64,000 nt of DNA, from NCBI RefSeq assembly GCF_016916835.1, contig NZ_JAFFIX010000021.1, positions 62,001 through 126,000 on the forward strand, read 5' to 3'. Shown piece by piece: positions 7,561 to 15,637 of the stretch. Within the stretch, counting starts at the first letter, position 1. Every line of letters begins with the position of its first letter. Under the pieces are notes generated by a model. It saw only the letters and a list, made by a program, of their open reading frames with translations, ran no database searches and was not told the DNA's origin. The position numbers and the translations under genes were made by a program. The stretch comes from Actinacidiphila bryophytorum. Lineage in GTDB: Bacteria > Actinomycetota > Actinomycetes > Streptomycetales > Streptomycetaceae.

Positions 7561-8634
7561 ATGGACACGACGGCCGGCGGCACGCCGGGCGCCACACAGG
7601 CGGGCCGCAGCGACGGCCCGCCGCACGACCCTCCCGCCGCACGGCGGGACAGCGGCGGCACCGTCGACGCGGTCGGCGTCGTGGTGCTGGTCTGCTGCGC
7701 CGTCTGGGCACTGGTCGCCGCCGCCGGGCGCCCCGCCCGTCCCGAGGGCACACTGCTCGCCCTGCTCGCCGTCACCGCCGGATACGCGCTCGGCCGCATC
7801 CTCGGCGCCCTCCTGCCGGTGCTCGCACCGGCAGCAGCCGCAGCCGCCGTCCTGGCCCTCGTCCTCATCCCGCCCACCCGGCTGTCCGCCCACCCCGACG
7901 CCCCACCGCTCGGCTACCCCAACGCCGACGCCGCCCTGCTCGTCCTCGCCGTCGGCGCCGCCTGCTGCGCCGCCTGGTCCGCCAAGGGCAGAGCCAGACG
8001 GGCCGCACTGCGCTGCGTCGGCGCGGGCGCCGCCGTGGCCGCGCTCGCCCTCGGCTCCGCCGCCGGATTCGCCGCGGGCGTCGCGATCGTCCTGTGCTCA
8101 CTGACCGCCGCACGCGTGCGGCGGCGCCTCCTGGGCCTCAGCGCCTTCGCGCTGGCCGCAGCGCTCGCCGTCGGCGGAAGCTGCGCCGTCGCCGTGGACG
8201 CACTGCCGTCCGGCCTGTCCGAATCCCTCACCGGCCAGCTCACCCAGCCCAGGGTCGAGCTGTGGCACCAGGCGGTCGACCTCGCCGAGCAGCACCCGCT
8301 GCGGGGCGTCGGCCCCGAGCGCTTCGCCGACGAGGCCGCGCCGGGCGGCGGCGGCCCCGACCTCGCGCCCAGCGCGTCGTCCCCGCAGTCCGCGCCGCTC
8401 CAGCTCGCCGCCGAGCAGGGCATCCCCGGGGTCGCCCTGCTGGCCGCCGCCTTCGCCTGGCTCCTCACCGCCCTGTGGCGCTCCCCCCGCCCCACCCCCG
8501 TCGTCCTCACCGCCGCCGCCACGCTCACGGGCCTGGCCATGCTCGCCACCGTCGACCACGTCCTGAGCTATGCCGTCGTGACCGCCGGTGCCGGTTTTCT
8601 GGCGGGCAGCTCCACGTCCCGCCCGCTGCCGTGA
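7561..8634 (+). CDS. O-antigen ligase/polymerase-like (Wzy/WaaL-type) membrane protein
   Basis: A 357-residue protein with about eight to nine hydrophobic helices. Between the late helices is a long hydrophilic loop with RVELWHQAVDLAEQHPLRGVG followed by ERFADEA, which resembles the W(x)A...HPlxGvG...F motif of the Wzy_C O-antigen ligase family. That family joins or polymerises lipid-linked saccharides outside the membrane. A reading frame runs 60 codons further upstream, but the ATG at 7561 is preceded by GGGGG and begins a usual short cytoplasmic tail. No other polysaccharide genes are adjacent, so the role is inferred from topology and one loop only. Confidence 0.6.
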   Translation: MDTTAGGTPGATQAGRSDGPPHDPPAARRDSGGTVDAVGVVVLVCCAVWALVAAAGRPARPEGTLLALLAVTAGYALGRILGALLPVLAPAAAAAAVLALVLIPPTRLSAHPDAPPLGYPNADAALLVLAVGAACCAAWSAKGRARRAALRCVGAGAAVAALALGSAAGFAAGVAIVLCSLTAARVRRRLLGLSAFALAAALAVGGSCAVAVDALPSGLSESLTGQLTQPRVELWHQAVDLAEQHPLRGVGPERFADEAAPGGGGPDLAPSASSPQSAPLQLAAEQGIPGVALLAAAFAWLLTALWRSPRPTPVVLTAAATLTGLAMLATVDHVLSYAVVTAGAGFLAGSSTSRPLP

Positions 8635-8639
8635 CCCGC

Positions 8640-9189
8640 CCCCCGAGCGGCCCACCCCCTCCGGGGTAGCGCCTTCTCACCCCCCCGCACCCGGCGTGCG
8701 CCCGCTGCTCGCCCCATGCGGCGGGCTCGCACCATTCGGTGCCATGTGGTTGCGCGCGCAGTTCCCCGCGCCCCCAGGTGATTGCCACCTGCGGTGAGCC
8801 CGCACCTTCCGGTGCGTGGGTGATTGGGCGCGCAGTTCCCCGCGCCCCTAAAAACGCTCCCCCTCGCAGGCAGAGGCGCCGCCTGCCGGCGCCAGCCCTG
8901 CGCACAGAGGGCAACAACCAGGGGCGCGGGGAACTGCGCGACTAGCCACGACGCAGCCGCAGGCAAGCAACGCACCGCAAGGGGCAGTTGTTCAGGGGCG
9001 CGTGGGGGTACCCCCTCTGGGGGAGAACGGAGCGCCCCCACCCACCCACGGGCCGAAAGAAGGCAACGCCACAGCAAGTGGCAATCACCCAGGGGCGCGG
9101 GGAACTGCGCACGCAACCCACCGCCCAGGGAAAGGCGACCGCCCGCCGCAAGGGGCAGGGCCTCGGCGCGCACCCCCGGGAGGGGGTGG
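8640..9189. repeat. gene-free convergent junction with repeat cluster A
   Basis: About 550 bases with no credible gene. It holds several copies of GGGGCGCGGGGAACTGCGC: two reversed (8756-8774, 8830-8848) and two direct (8921-8939, 9092-9110). The copies at 8830 and 8921 are an inverted pair that can form a long hairpin. A second word, GCAACGCACCGCAAGGGGCA, is near 8969, and a variant is near 9063. A perfect palindrome GGGGGTACCCCC is at 9004-9015. The same words recur at 11.8-12.1 kb and 47.4 kb. Open frames here are artefacts of GC bias. Confidence 0.8.
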
Positions 9190-9753
9190 CTAGGAGCCGG
9201 CCAGGGTGCGGGCTCGGAGACGGAGCCATTCCCGAATGGCGACGACCGCCCCCTCGGGATCATCCACCGTCACTGTGAACCGATGCCCGGCCCCGAGGTC
9301 GATGACGATGCCTGGCCCGCGCCGCACGATGACCCCCGTGCCCTTCTCGGGCCGCCAGCGGTACCCCCAGCCGCCCCAGCTGCGCGGGCTGATGAGCGGC
9401 GCCAGCCTGGCACCGCTGACGTCGGCGAGCGGAATGCGCCGCCGCGGAAGCCCGATGTGCCCGCAGCGCACCTCGACGCACTCCCGGTCGACCTGGACCT
9501 TGACGTGCGTGAAGGCGAGCGTGCCGAAGATGATCAGCAGCCCGACCGCGAGGCACCCGACGACCGACATCACCAACGGTGCGATGTCGGCGGCGGCGGG
9601 CTGGTCGACGGCGAGCTCGATGCCCAGCGCGAGGCAGGCCGCACCCGCAGAGGCGAGGACCCACTGCATGCGGTTGCTGGCGCGGCCCGTCCACACCTGG
9701 GGCGCGACGGGCTCCGGTCGGGGAGCGTGCGTCATGCTCCGAAGCGTACTCAC
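9190..9753 (-). CDS. membrane protein with PH-like domain (DUF3093-like)
   Basis: A 187-residue protein with two membrane helices (about 29-47 and 58-82) followed by a cytoplasmic beta-rich domain. That domain has VQVDRECVEVRCG, IPLADVSGARLAP and SWGGWGYRWRPEKGTGVIVRRG, a pattern seen in bacterial PH-like/DUF3093 membrane proteins. Function is unknown. The GTG at 9753 and an ATG at 9735 are both possible starts; GGAG lies only one base before the ATG, so I keep the longer form. It converges on repeat cluster A and follows the racemase gene by 28 bases. Confidence 0.7.
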   Translation of the reverse strand: MSTLRSMTHAPRPEPVAPQVWTGRASNRMQWVLASAGAACLALGIELAVDQPAAADIAPLVMSVVGCLAVGLLIIFGTLAFTHVKVQVDRECVEVRCGHIGLPRRRIPLADVSGARLAPLISPRSWGGWGYRWRPEKGTGVIVRRGPGIVIDLGAGHRFTVTVDDPEGAVVAIREWLRLRARTLAGS

Positions 9754-9781
9754 ACCCCGCGCATCGGGCAGCCCTGCGGCG

Positions 9782-10564
9782 TCAGGCCGTGGCGGGTGTC
9801 ACGGCGAGCGCCGCGCCCTCGGGGTAGGCGGTGGCGACGGCCGGCAGCCCGGCGCTGCGGCCGTTGAGCAGCACTTCGAGACCGCCGGCGGCGGCGTCAC
9901 CGATCGCGGCGGCCGGTTCGGCCACCTGACCGATCCTGCGCAGCGCCTGCACGGCCACGGCGTCGGCGGAGCCGTACATGCGCGCTCCGGGCACGGCCGC
10001 CGCGATGCGGTCGGTGACCAGCTCGTAGTGCGTGCAGCCGAGCACGACCGCGCGCACCCCCGCCGGGGTCAGTGCCGCAGCGGCAGCGATCGCGGCGGCC
10101 ACCGCGGCGCCGTCGCCCGCCTGGACCGCGTCGGCGAGCCCGGGGCACGGCACCTCGGTGACCTCCGCACCGTTGCCGAACTCGGCGATCAGCCCGCGCT
10201 GGTAGGCGCTGCCCGTGGTGGCGGGCGTCGCCCAGATGGCGACCGCGCCGCCGCCTGCCGCTGCGGGCTTGATGGCGGGGACGGTGCCGATGACCGGCAG
10301 CGCTGGCTCGAGCGTGGCGCGTACCGCCGCCAGGGCGTGCACGGATGCGGTGTTGCAGGCGACGATCAGCGCGTCGGGGCGGCGTTCGGCCGCCGCCAGT
10401 GCGCACTGCAGGGCGCGGTCGCTGACGTCCTGCGCGGTTCTGGGACCCCAGGGCATGCCCGCGGGGTCGCAGGAGAGCACGAGGTCGGCGTCCGGCCGCA
10501 TCCGCCGTACGGCCGCGGCGGCGGCCAGCAGCCCGATACCGGAGTCCACGAGTGCGATCTTCAC
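9782..10564 (-). CDS. aspartate/glutamate racemase family protein
   Basis: A 260-residue PLP-independent racemase. It has the N-terminal ALVDSGIGLL, the first catalytic cysteine in ACNTAS and the second in LGCTHYE, which together shuttle the alpha proton. Overall it resembles glutamate racemase (MurI), which supplies D-Glu for peptidoglycan. The glycine-rich DSGVGGLTV motif of true MurI is altered here to DSGIGLLAA, and the protein lacks the usual cell-wall gene context, so it may be a paralogue with another amino-acid substrate. It is divergent from the glycosyltransferase gene with under 70 bases between starts. Confidence 0.8.
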   Translation of the reverse strand: MKIALVDSGIGLLAAAAAVRRMRPDADLVLSCDPAGMPWGPRTAQDVSDRALQCALAAAERRPDALIVACNTASVHALAAVRATLEPALPVIGTVPAIKPAAAGGGAVAIWATPATTGSAYQRGLIAEFGNGAEVTEVPCPGLADAVQAGDGAAVAAAIAAAAALTPAGVRAVVLGCTHYELVTDRIAAAVPGARMYGSADAVAVQALRRIGQVAEPAAAIGDAAAGGLEVLLNGRSAGLPAVATAYPEGAALAVTPATA

Positions 10565-10632
10565 GCCCTCACCCTATGCGGCGCGGCGACCGCGCCGCCG
10601 CGCGGCACCCGGAGTGCGGCAGACTGCCGCGG

Positions 10633-11805
10633 GTGACGGTGATGACAGTGATCGCAGGGCTGTCCCTGCTGGTGTGGGTGTGGCTGCTGCTGGGGCAGGG
10701 CTTCTTCTGGCGCACGGACGTACGGCTGCCGCGGCACACCGCCGAGCCGTCCGTGTGGCCCGCGGTCGCCGTCGTGGTGCCCGCGCGCGACGAGGCCGAG
10801 GTGCTCGGGCTGAGCCTGCCCTCGCTGCTGGCGCAGCACTATCCCGGCCGGGCAGAGGTCTTCCTGGTCGACGACGGCAGCACCGACGGCACCGGGGACA
10901 CCGCCCGCGCCCTGGCCGCGGAGCACGGCGGGCTGCCGCTGACCGTCTCCTCGCCCGGCGAGCCGCCGCCGGGGTGGACCGGCAAGCTGTGGGCCGTACG
11001 CCACGGGGTCGCGCTGGCGCGCGAGCGCACCGGGGCGCAGTACCTGCTGCTGACCGACGCGGACATCGCGCACCGTCCGGACAGCCTGCGCGCGCTGGTC
11101 ACCGCGGCGGAGGGCGCGGACCTCGACATGGTGTCGCAGATGGCCAGGCTGCGGGTCGAGACCGGCTGGGAGCGGCTGATCGTCCCGGCGTTCGTGTACT
11201 TCTTCGCGCAGCTCTACCCCTTCCGCTGGATCAACCGCCCGCGACCGCGGACCGCGGCGGCGGCCGGCGGCTGCGTCCTGATCCGCGCGAGCGCCGTGGA
11301 CGCGGCGGGGGTTCCCGACAGCATCAGGCAGTCGGTCATCGACGACGTGGCCCTCGCGGGGGCGGTACGACGTTCCGGCGGCCGGATCTGGCTCGGCCTC
11401 GCCGACCGGGTCGACAGCGTCCGCCCCTACCCGAACCTCGGCGAGCTCTGGCGGATGGTCTCCCGCAGCGCCTACGCCCAGCTCCGGCACAACCCGGCCC
11501 TGCTGGCCGGCACGGTCCTCGGCCTCGCGCTGATCTACCTCGTCCCGCCGGTCGCGGCGGTCGGCGGCGCCATTGCCGGGGCGTGGCCCCTGTGCGCCCT
11601 GGGGGCGGCCGCGTGGGCGGTCATGACCGCCACGTATCTCCCCATGCTGCGCTACTACGGCCAACGGCGGTGGCTCGCCCCCACGCTCCCGTACACCGCC
11701 GCGCTGTACCTCCTCATGACCCTCGACTCCGCCGTCCAGCACTACCGCGGCCGCGGCGCCGCCTGGAAGGGCCGCACCTACTCCCGCCCCAACCCAACTC
11801 CCTAA
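10633..11805 (+). CDS. family 2 glycosyltransferase, HpnB-like
   Basis: A 390-residue membrane-linked glycosyltransferase. An N-terminal helix is followed by a GT-A domain with VVVPARDEAE, VDDGSTDGT and the metal-binding TDADI, then the acceptor loop IRQSVIDDVAL and three to four C-terminal helices. This order matches the hopene-associated glycosyltransferase HpnB family. No squalene-hopene cyclase or other hpn gene is in the window. The GTG at 10633 is chosen; an ATG three codons on is an alternative, and neither has a good ribosome site. Confidence 0.82.
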   Translation: MTVMTVIAGLSLLVWVWLLLGQGFFWRTDVRLPRHTAEPSVWPAVAVVVPARDEAEVLGLSLPSLLAQHYPGRAEVFLVDDGSTDGTGDTARALAAEHGGLPLTVSSPGEPPPGWTGKLWAVRHGVALARERTGAQYLLLTDADIAHRPDSLRALVTAAEGADLDMVSQMARLRVETGWERLIVPAFVYFFAQLYPFRWINRPRPRTAAAAGGCVLIRASAVDAAGVPDSIRQSVIDDVALAGAVRRSGGRIWLGLADRVDSVRPYPNLGELWRMVSRSAYAQLRHNPALLAGTVLGLALIYLVPPVAAVGGAIAGAWPLCALGAAAWAVMTATYLPMLRYYGQRRWLAPTLPYTAALYLLMTLDSAVQHYRGRGAAWKGRTYSRPNPTP

Positions 11806-12114
11806 CCCCCCTTGCGGTGAGCTTGTCGCGCAGTCCCCCGCGCCCTGAGGGCGCCCTCTCCCCGCAGGGTGAGCGTTTTCAGGGGCGCGGGGAACTGCGC
11901 GACAAGCCACGACGCGCCGGAGGCTGCGAGCCCACTGCACGTGGCACCCACCCAGGGGCGCGGGGAACTGCGCGCCCAGCCCGAACGGGCGGAAGGAAGC
12001 AACGCACCGCAAGGGGCAATCACCTGCGCACCCCCGCCCGGGGGAAGGCGACCGACCACCGCAAGGGGCAGGCACCCCGCCCCGCGGGGGTGGAGGAGCG
12101 CGGACCCCTGAGGG
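11806..12114. repeat. gene-free convergent junction with repeat cluster B
   Basis: A 309-base gap between converging genes. The first unit is reversed (11822-11847) and pairs with a direct copy at 11879-11905, giving an almost complete 26-27 bp hairpin around a 31-base spacer. Another copy of GGGGCGCGGGGAACTGCGC is at 11955-11973. GCAACGCACCGCAAGGGGCA recurs near 11999, and a related CCGCAAGGGGCA is near 12059. The block resembles cluster A in both sequence and order of words. The hairpin may end transcription from both sides. Confidence 0.8.
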
Positions 12115-13167
12115 TCAGGACGTGGCTGGGGTCCAGGCCAGACCCCAGCCGTACGCGTAGTCGACGGTGCGCTGCGGACTGACCCCCTCCCGCACCGCGA
12201 GGTACCTGGCCTCGCGCCGCACGCGCAGTGCGTCGTCCCCTTCCCGGGTGAGCAGAAGCAGGGCGCAGGCGGTGGAGTCGCAACCGTCGGGCGGTTCGAG
12301 CCCGAAGTCCTGTGCGTGCCCGTGCTCGGGCCGCACGGTGACGGTGCCGCGGACGTCCGCGAAGGTGCGGCCCGGGCCGCGCAGGGCGAGGAAGACGAGG
12401 ATGCGCCGGAAGCGTTCGGCGTGGTCGAGGTTGACGGCGAGCCGGTCGCCGTCGAGCCGGACGTACGGCGGCAGCCGCAGCGCACCGGCGGCGCCGCCGA
12501 GCGGCTGCACGACCCCGGTGCGGCCGTCGGCGAGTTCGAAGAGCGCGCACAGGTCGACGCCGGTGCCGCCGTGGTCCTCGGCGGCTTCGAAGGCGATCCG
12601 CAGCAGGCCGGGCCCGGCACAGGTGCCGGCGGCCGGCAGCACCACCCGCGGGGGCGGCGGCGCGTGGCGCGGCTTGGCGGGCAGGAGGGGCGCGGCGAGG
12701 GCGACGGCCCGCAGCCGCCACCTCTCGCCCGCGGCGTCGCGGTAGCACTCGCCGACGACGAGCATCCGCCCGCCGGTGACTCCGCCGCAGTCCAGGCGTA
12801 CGGCTTCCTGGTGCGCCCCCGCGGGCAGCGCGTGCAGCCGCAGTCCGGGGATGCGGCCGAGCGGCCCGCCCTCGGCGCGTATGACCACGAGCACCGTGGT
12901 GATCGCTCTTTCGAGTGACGCGAGGCCGATGACGAGGGTGTCGACGACCGTGCCGTCCTCCGCGGTGCTGCGCGCGTGGGTGACGGCGCCGGACGCGTGT
13001 TCCGGCACGTCCGCGTCGACGAGGTCGCCTGCGCCGCGGGGCGCACCGCCTGCGAGCAGCAGTGCGCACATGTCGGCCCTGGGTATGCCGGGACCGGTGC
13101 CCCGCCCGAACTCCAACCGGACTTCGGCGGTCGGCAACCGGACACTCTCCCCTCTGCGCAGCAGCAT
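12115..13167 (-). CDS. TerD-family (tellurium-resistance type) domain protein
   Basis: A 350-residue soluble protein. The start LLRRGESVRLPTAEVRLEFG resembles the opening of TerA/TerD domains, which are calcium-binding beta-sandwich modules. The second half (about 175-350) contains FEAAEDHGGTGVDLCALFELADG and FRRILVFLALRGP, matching the VDLxAxxL...i.Ifa.yr pattern of a second such domain. It is therefore probably a two-domain TerA-like protein. In Streptomyces these are associated with stress and envelope sensing; the exact role is unknown. The ATG has GGAGGGGG about eight bases upstream. No other ter genes are adjacent. Confidence 0.72.
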   Translation of the reverse strand: MLLRRGESVRLPTAEVRLEFGRGTGPGIPRADMCALLLAGGAPRGAGDLVDADVPEHASGAVTHARSTAEDGTVVDTLVIGLASLERAITTVLVVIRAEGGPLGRIPGLRLHALPAGAHQEAVRLDCGGVTGGRMLVVGECYRDAAGERWRLRAVALAAPLLPAKPRHAPPPPRVVLPAAGTCAGPGLLRIAFEAAEDHGGTGVDLCALFELADGRTGVVQPLGGAAGALRLPPYVRLDGDRLAVNLDHAERFRRILVFLALRGPGRTFADVRGTVTVRPEHGHAQDFGLEPPDGCDSTACALLLLTREGDDALRVRREARYLAVREGVSPQRTVDYAYGWGLAWTPATS

Positions 13168-13362
13168 GACACCCCCTCCGCCGGTGCGTTCCTGATCCCC
13201 GGTAACCCCCAGGACGCACGCCTTTTACCTGATCACACCATGACGTGCTGACCGGTTTCCGGGGATTCGCTCATATTGGGGACTTGGCGCCACTCCCCGC
13301 CCGTCAAACAACCCTCTAATCGGTCTCCCCAACGACCACATCGTGGGCTTAACTTATGGCTC

Positions 13363-13911
13363 ATGACCACCCCCCGCGGTTCGTACGGTGGCGGCTACAG
13401 CAGCTACCACCCCACGTCCTCGTCCTTCCCGGACACCCCGATCTACGACAGCCTCGTGGCCGAGCGCGGCACACCGCAGATCGCCCCGATCCGCGTACCG
13501 TCGCCGTACTCCGGCTATGACACGGGACTGGCCAACGGCTACGGCGGCGGGAGCAACCTGCCCGCGCTGCCGGCCCTTCCCGCGCTGCCGTCCGGCCCGT
13601 CCTCGCCGTCGTACCAGCAGCCGCAGCCCGCTGCTCCCGGCGGCTACCCGGGCGGCGGCTACCAGCAGCCGCCCGCGCCGTACATCCCGCAGCAGGCGCC
13701 GCCGCGCGGCTATGCGGGCAACGGCTACCCGAACCCCGGCATGAACGGCTACCAGGGGATGCCGCAGCAGCCCTCGCCGAGCGGTTACGAGGCCGCCCGG
13801 CCGGTGCCGCCGCGGCCGGTTCCGCCGCGCCAGGCGCCCGGCGGGCACCCCGAGGAGCAGTACCCGAGGCGCAACCTCGGCCAGGGCGGCGGGGGCTACT
13901 ACCAGGGCTGA
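13363..13911 (+). CDS. Pro/Gly/Tyr-rich protein, DUF6643-like
   Basis: A 182-residue low-complexity protein. The conserved-looking block FPDTPIYDSLVAERGTPQI followed by APIRVPSPY is near residues 23-50, then a disordered tail rich in P, G, Q and Y. I recognise this as the actinomycete family annotated DUF6643; function is unknown. No signal peptide or membrane helix is visible. The ATG at 13363 has no clear ribosome site. The gene is divergent from the TerD-type gene and is followed 30 bases later by the MOSC gene. Confidence 0.68.
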   Translation: MTTPRGSYGGGYSSYHPTSSSFPDTPIYDSLVAERGTPQIAPIRVPSPYSGYDTGLANGYGGGSNLPALPALPALPSGPSSPSYQQPQPAAPGGYPGGGYQQPPAPYIPQQAPPRGYAGNGYPNPGMNGYQGMPQQPSPSGYEAARPVPPRPVPPRQAPGGHPEEQYPRRNLGQGGGGYYQG

Positions 13912-13941
13912 TCCGTCACGGCGGGCTGGCAGGATGGTGGG

Positions 13942-14769
13942 GTGACCACACCACGCCTCAGCGCGCTGCACATCTACCCGGTCAAGTCGCTGCGTGCTGT
14001 CCGCATGCAGGAGGCGGTCGTGGAGCCGTGGGGGCTCGCGGGGGACCGCCGCTGGATGCTGGTCGGGGCCGGCACCGACACCGCGCTGACACAGCGGGAA
14101 CACCCGCGTCTGACGCTGCTCGCCGCACTGCCCGTGGGGGGTGGCGGCCTGCGGCTGACCGCGCCCGGGCAGCCGCCGCTGACCGTCGTGCCGCCCGCCG
14201 CGGGGCCGCTGCGTACGGTGCGGCTCTTCTCCCGCACCCTCGACGTGCTGCCGGCCGGGGCCGAGGCGGACGCCTGGTTCTCGGCCTTCCTGGGCGTGCC
14301 GGTGCGGCTGGTGCACCTGGACGACCCGGCGGTACGGCGGCCGATCGACCCGGACTACGCGCTGCCGGGCGAGACGGTGAGCCTCGCCGACGGCTTCCCG
14401 CTGCTGGTCACCACGACCGGCTCGCTCGAAGCGCTCAACGAGCTGATCGCGGCGGGCGACCGGGCCGGGGAGGGGCCGCTGCCGATGGACCGCTTCCGGC
14501 CGAACGCGGTGATCGACGGCACCGCCCCCTGGGCGGAGGACGGCTGGCGGCGGGTGCGAATCGGCCAAGTCGCCTTCCGGGTGCCCAAGCCCTGCGCGCG
14601 GTGCGTGGTCACCACCACCGACCAGGACACCGGCGCCCGCGGCAAGGAGCCGCTGCGCACCCTGGGGCGGCACCGCAGGGTCGGTTCCGGGTTGCTCTTC
14701 GGCCAGAATCTGATACCCGAGCATCCCGGAACCCTGCGGGTCGGCGATCCGTTGACCACACTGGAGTAA
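13942..14769 (+). CDS. MOSC domain protein
   Basis: A 275-residue protein. The N-terminal beta-barrel domain has LSALHIYPVKSLRAV and GLAGDRRWMLV. The C-terminal MOSC domain has PMDRFRPNAVIDG and the conserved cysteine region VPKPCARCVVTTTDQ, and ends FGQNLIPEHPGTLRVGD. This is the YcbX/mARC type that binds a sulfurated molybdenum cofactor and reduces N-hydroxylated compounds or transfers sulfur. The GTG start has no strong ribosome site; CAGGAT lies six bases before it. Located 30 bases after the DUF6643-like gene. Confidence 0.88.
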   Translation: MTTPRLSALHIYPVKSLRAVRMQEAVVEPWGLAGDRRWMLVGAGTDTALTQREHPRLTLLAALPVGGGGLRLTAPGQPPLTVVPPAAGPLRTVRLFSRTLDVLPAGAEADAWFSAFLGVPVRLVHLDDPAVRRPIDPDYALPGETVSLADGFPLLVTTTGSLEALNELIAAGDRAGEGPLPMDRFRPNAVIDGTAPWAEDGWRRVRIGQVAFRVPKPCARCVVTTTDQDTGARGKEPLRTLGRHRRVGSGLLFGQNLIPEHPGTLRVGDPLTTLE

Positions 14770-14869
14770 CGCGTCGATGCGTCATGCCCGCGGCCCCAGC
14801 GGGATGCGAGACCACACGCATGAGTCGCGCCGTTTGCGGTAGTTGAACGGGTGAAGGGGGTGGTCGGCC

Positions 14870-15511
14870 ATGGCTCGTCCCAAGAGGCTCACCAAGCGCG
14901 GGTGGCGGTGGCGGCGCAATCCGCTGCGGCGCCGGTCCGACATCGTCGAGGCGTGGCTCGGCGTGGTGACCGCGCTCGTGCTCTGCACCGTCCCGCTGAT
15001 CGGCTTGTGGGCGGGCCAGTCGGTGGACCGCGCCCTGCAGAGGGTGGCGCGTACGCAGCGCACCGAGCGGACCCTGGTGCCGGCGACCGTCGTGGAGTCC
15101 CCCGCGTCCGCCGGCGCCGCCGAGGCGCCGGGTGCGTCGAAGGCGGCGGCGGCCCTGGCGGCTGCGGGCACCGACGCGGACCCGCGGCGCAGCGACACGC
15201 TGCACTGGATCGCACCGGACCGCTCGGCGCACACCGCGAAGGTGCCGATGGGCCTTGAGGTCTGGCACGGCGACCAGTTGCTGCTGTGGACCGACAAGAG
15301 CGGCGTGCTCGTACCGCCGCCGCTGGACCGGGCGACGGCGTCGACTCATGCGGTGCTGGCCGGTGTGGCCACCGGTTCCGCGGCGGCCGGAGTGGTGCTG
15401 ATGTCCCGGCAGTTGCTGGTGTGGCGGCTGATGCGGCGCAGAATGGACTCCTGGGAGCGCGAGTGGGCCAGGGTCGGGCAGGACTGGGGGCGGGCCGGCG
15501 CGGGGGGCTGA
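14870..15511 (+). CDS. Rv1733c-family membrane protein
   Basis: A 213-residue protein with a basic N-terminus (KRLTKRGWRWRRNPLRRR), one helix at about 28-48, an extracytoplasmic loop of about 110 residues containing GLEVWHGDQLLLWTDKSG, and a second helix near 160-183. The NPLRRRSD...EAWLG opening and two-helix topology are those of the actinobacterial Rv1733c family, whose function is unknown. The ATG has AGGGGG upstream. A hairpin follows the stop. Confidence 0.78.
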   Translation: MARPKRLTKRGWRWRRNPLRRRSDIVEAWLGVVTALVLCTVPLIGLWAGQSVDRALQRVARTQRTERTLVPATVVESPASAGAAEAPGASKAAAALAAAGTDADPRRSDTLHWIAPDRSAHTAKVPMGLEVWHGDQLLLWTDKSGVLVPPPLDRATASTHAVLAGVATGSAAAGVVLMSRQLLVWRLMRRRMDSWEREWARVGQDWGRAGAGG

Positions 15512-15520
15512 GACCCGGCA

Positions 15521-15536
15521 CGGCCCTGCGGGGCCG
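15521..15536 (+). terminator. hairpin after Rv1733c-like gene
   Basis: CGGCCC, a TGCG tetraloop and GGGCCG form a compact stem ten bases after the stop codon, with flanking GGC/GCC able to extend it. It probably ends the upstream transcript before the beta-helix/AAA gene. Confidence 0.5.
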
Positions 15537-15637
15537 CCGGCGGTGTCCGCCTGACGGGTTGTCGTCAACGACGGGCCGCCGCTCGCGCTACGGTTGACCC
15601 CCCGGTCGGCCGACGCAAGGTGGGGAAGAGCAGCCCG

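Noticed and set aside
8640-9189. Repeat cluster as a CRISPR array
   Set aside because: Copies are few, in both orientations and unevenly spaced, and there are no cas genes.
8824-9867. 347-codon frame through repeat cluster A
   Set aside because: The translation is repeat-derived and overlaps the PH-like gene antisense; no ribosome site.
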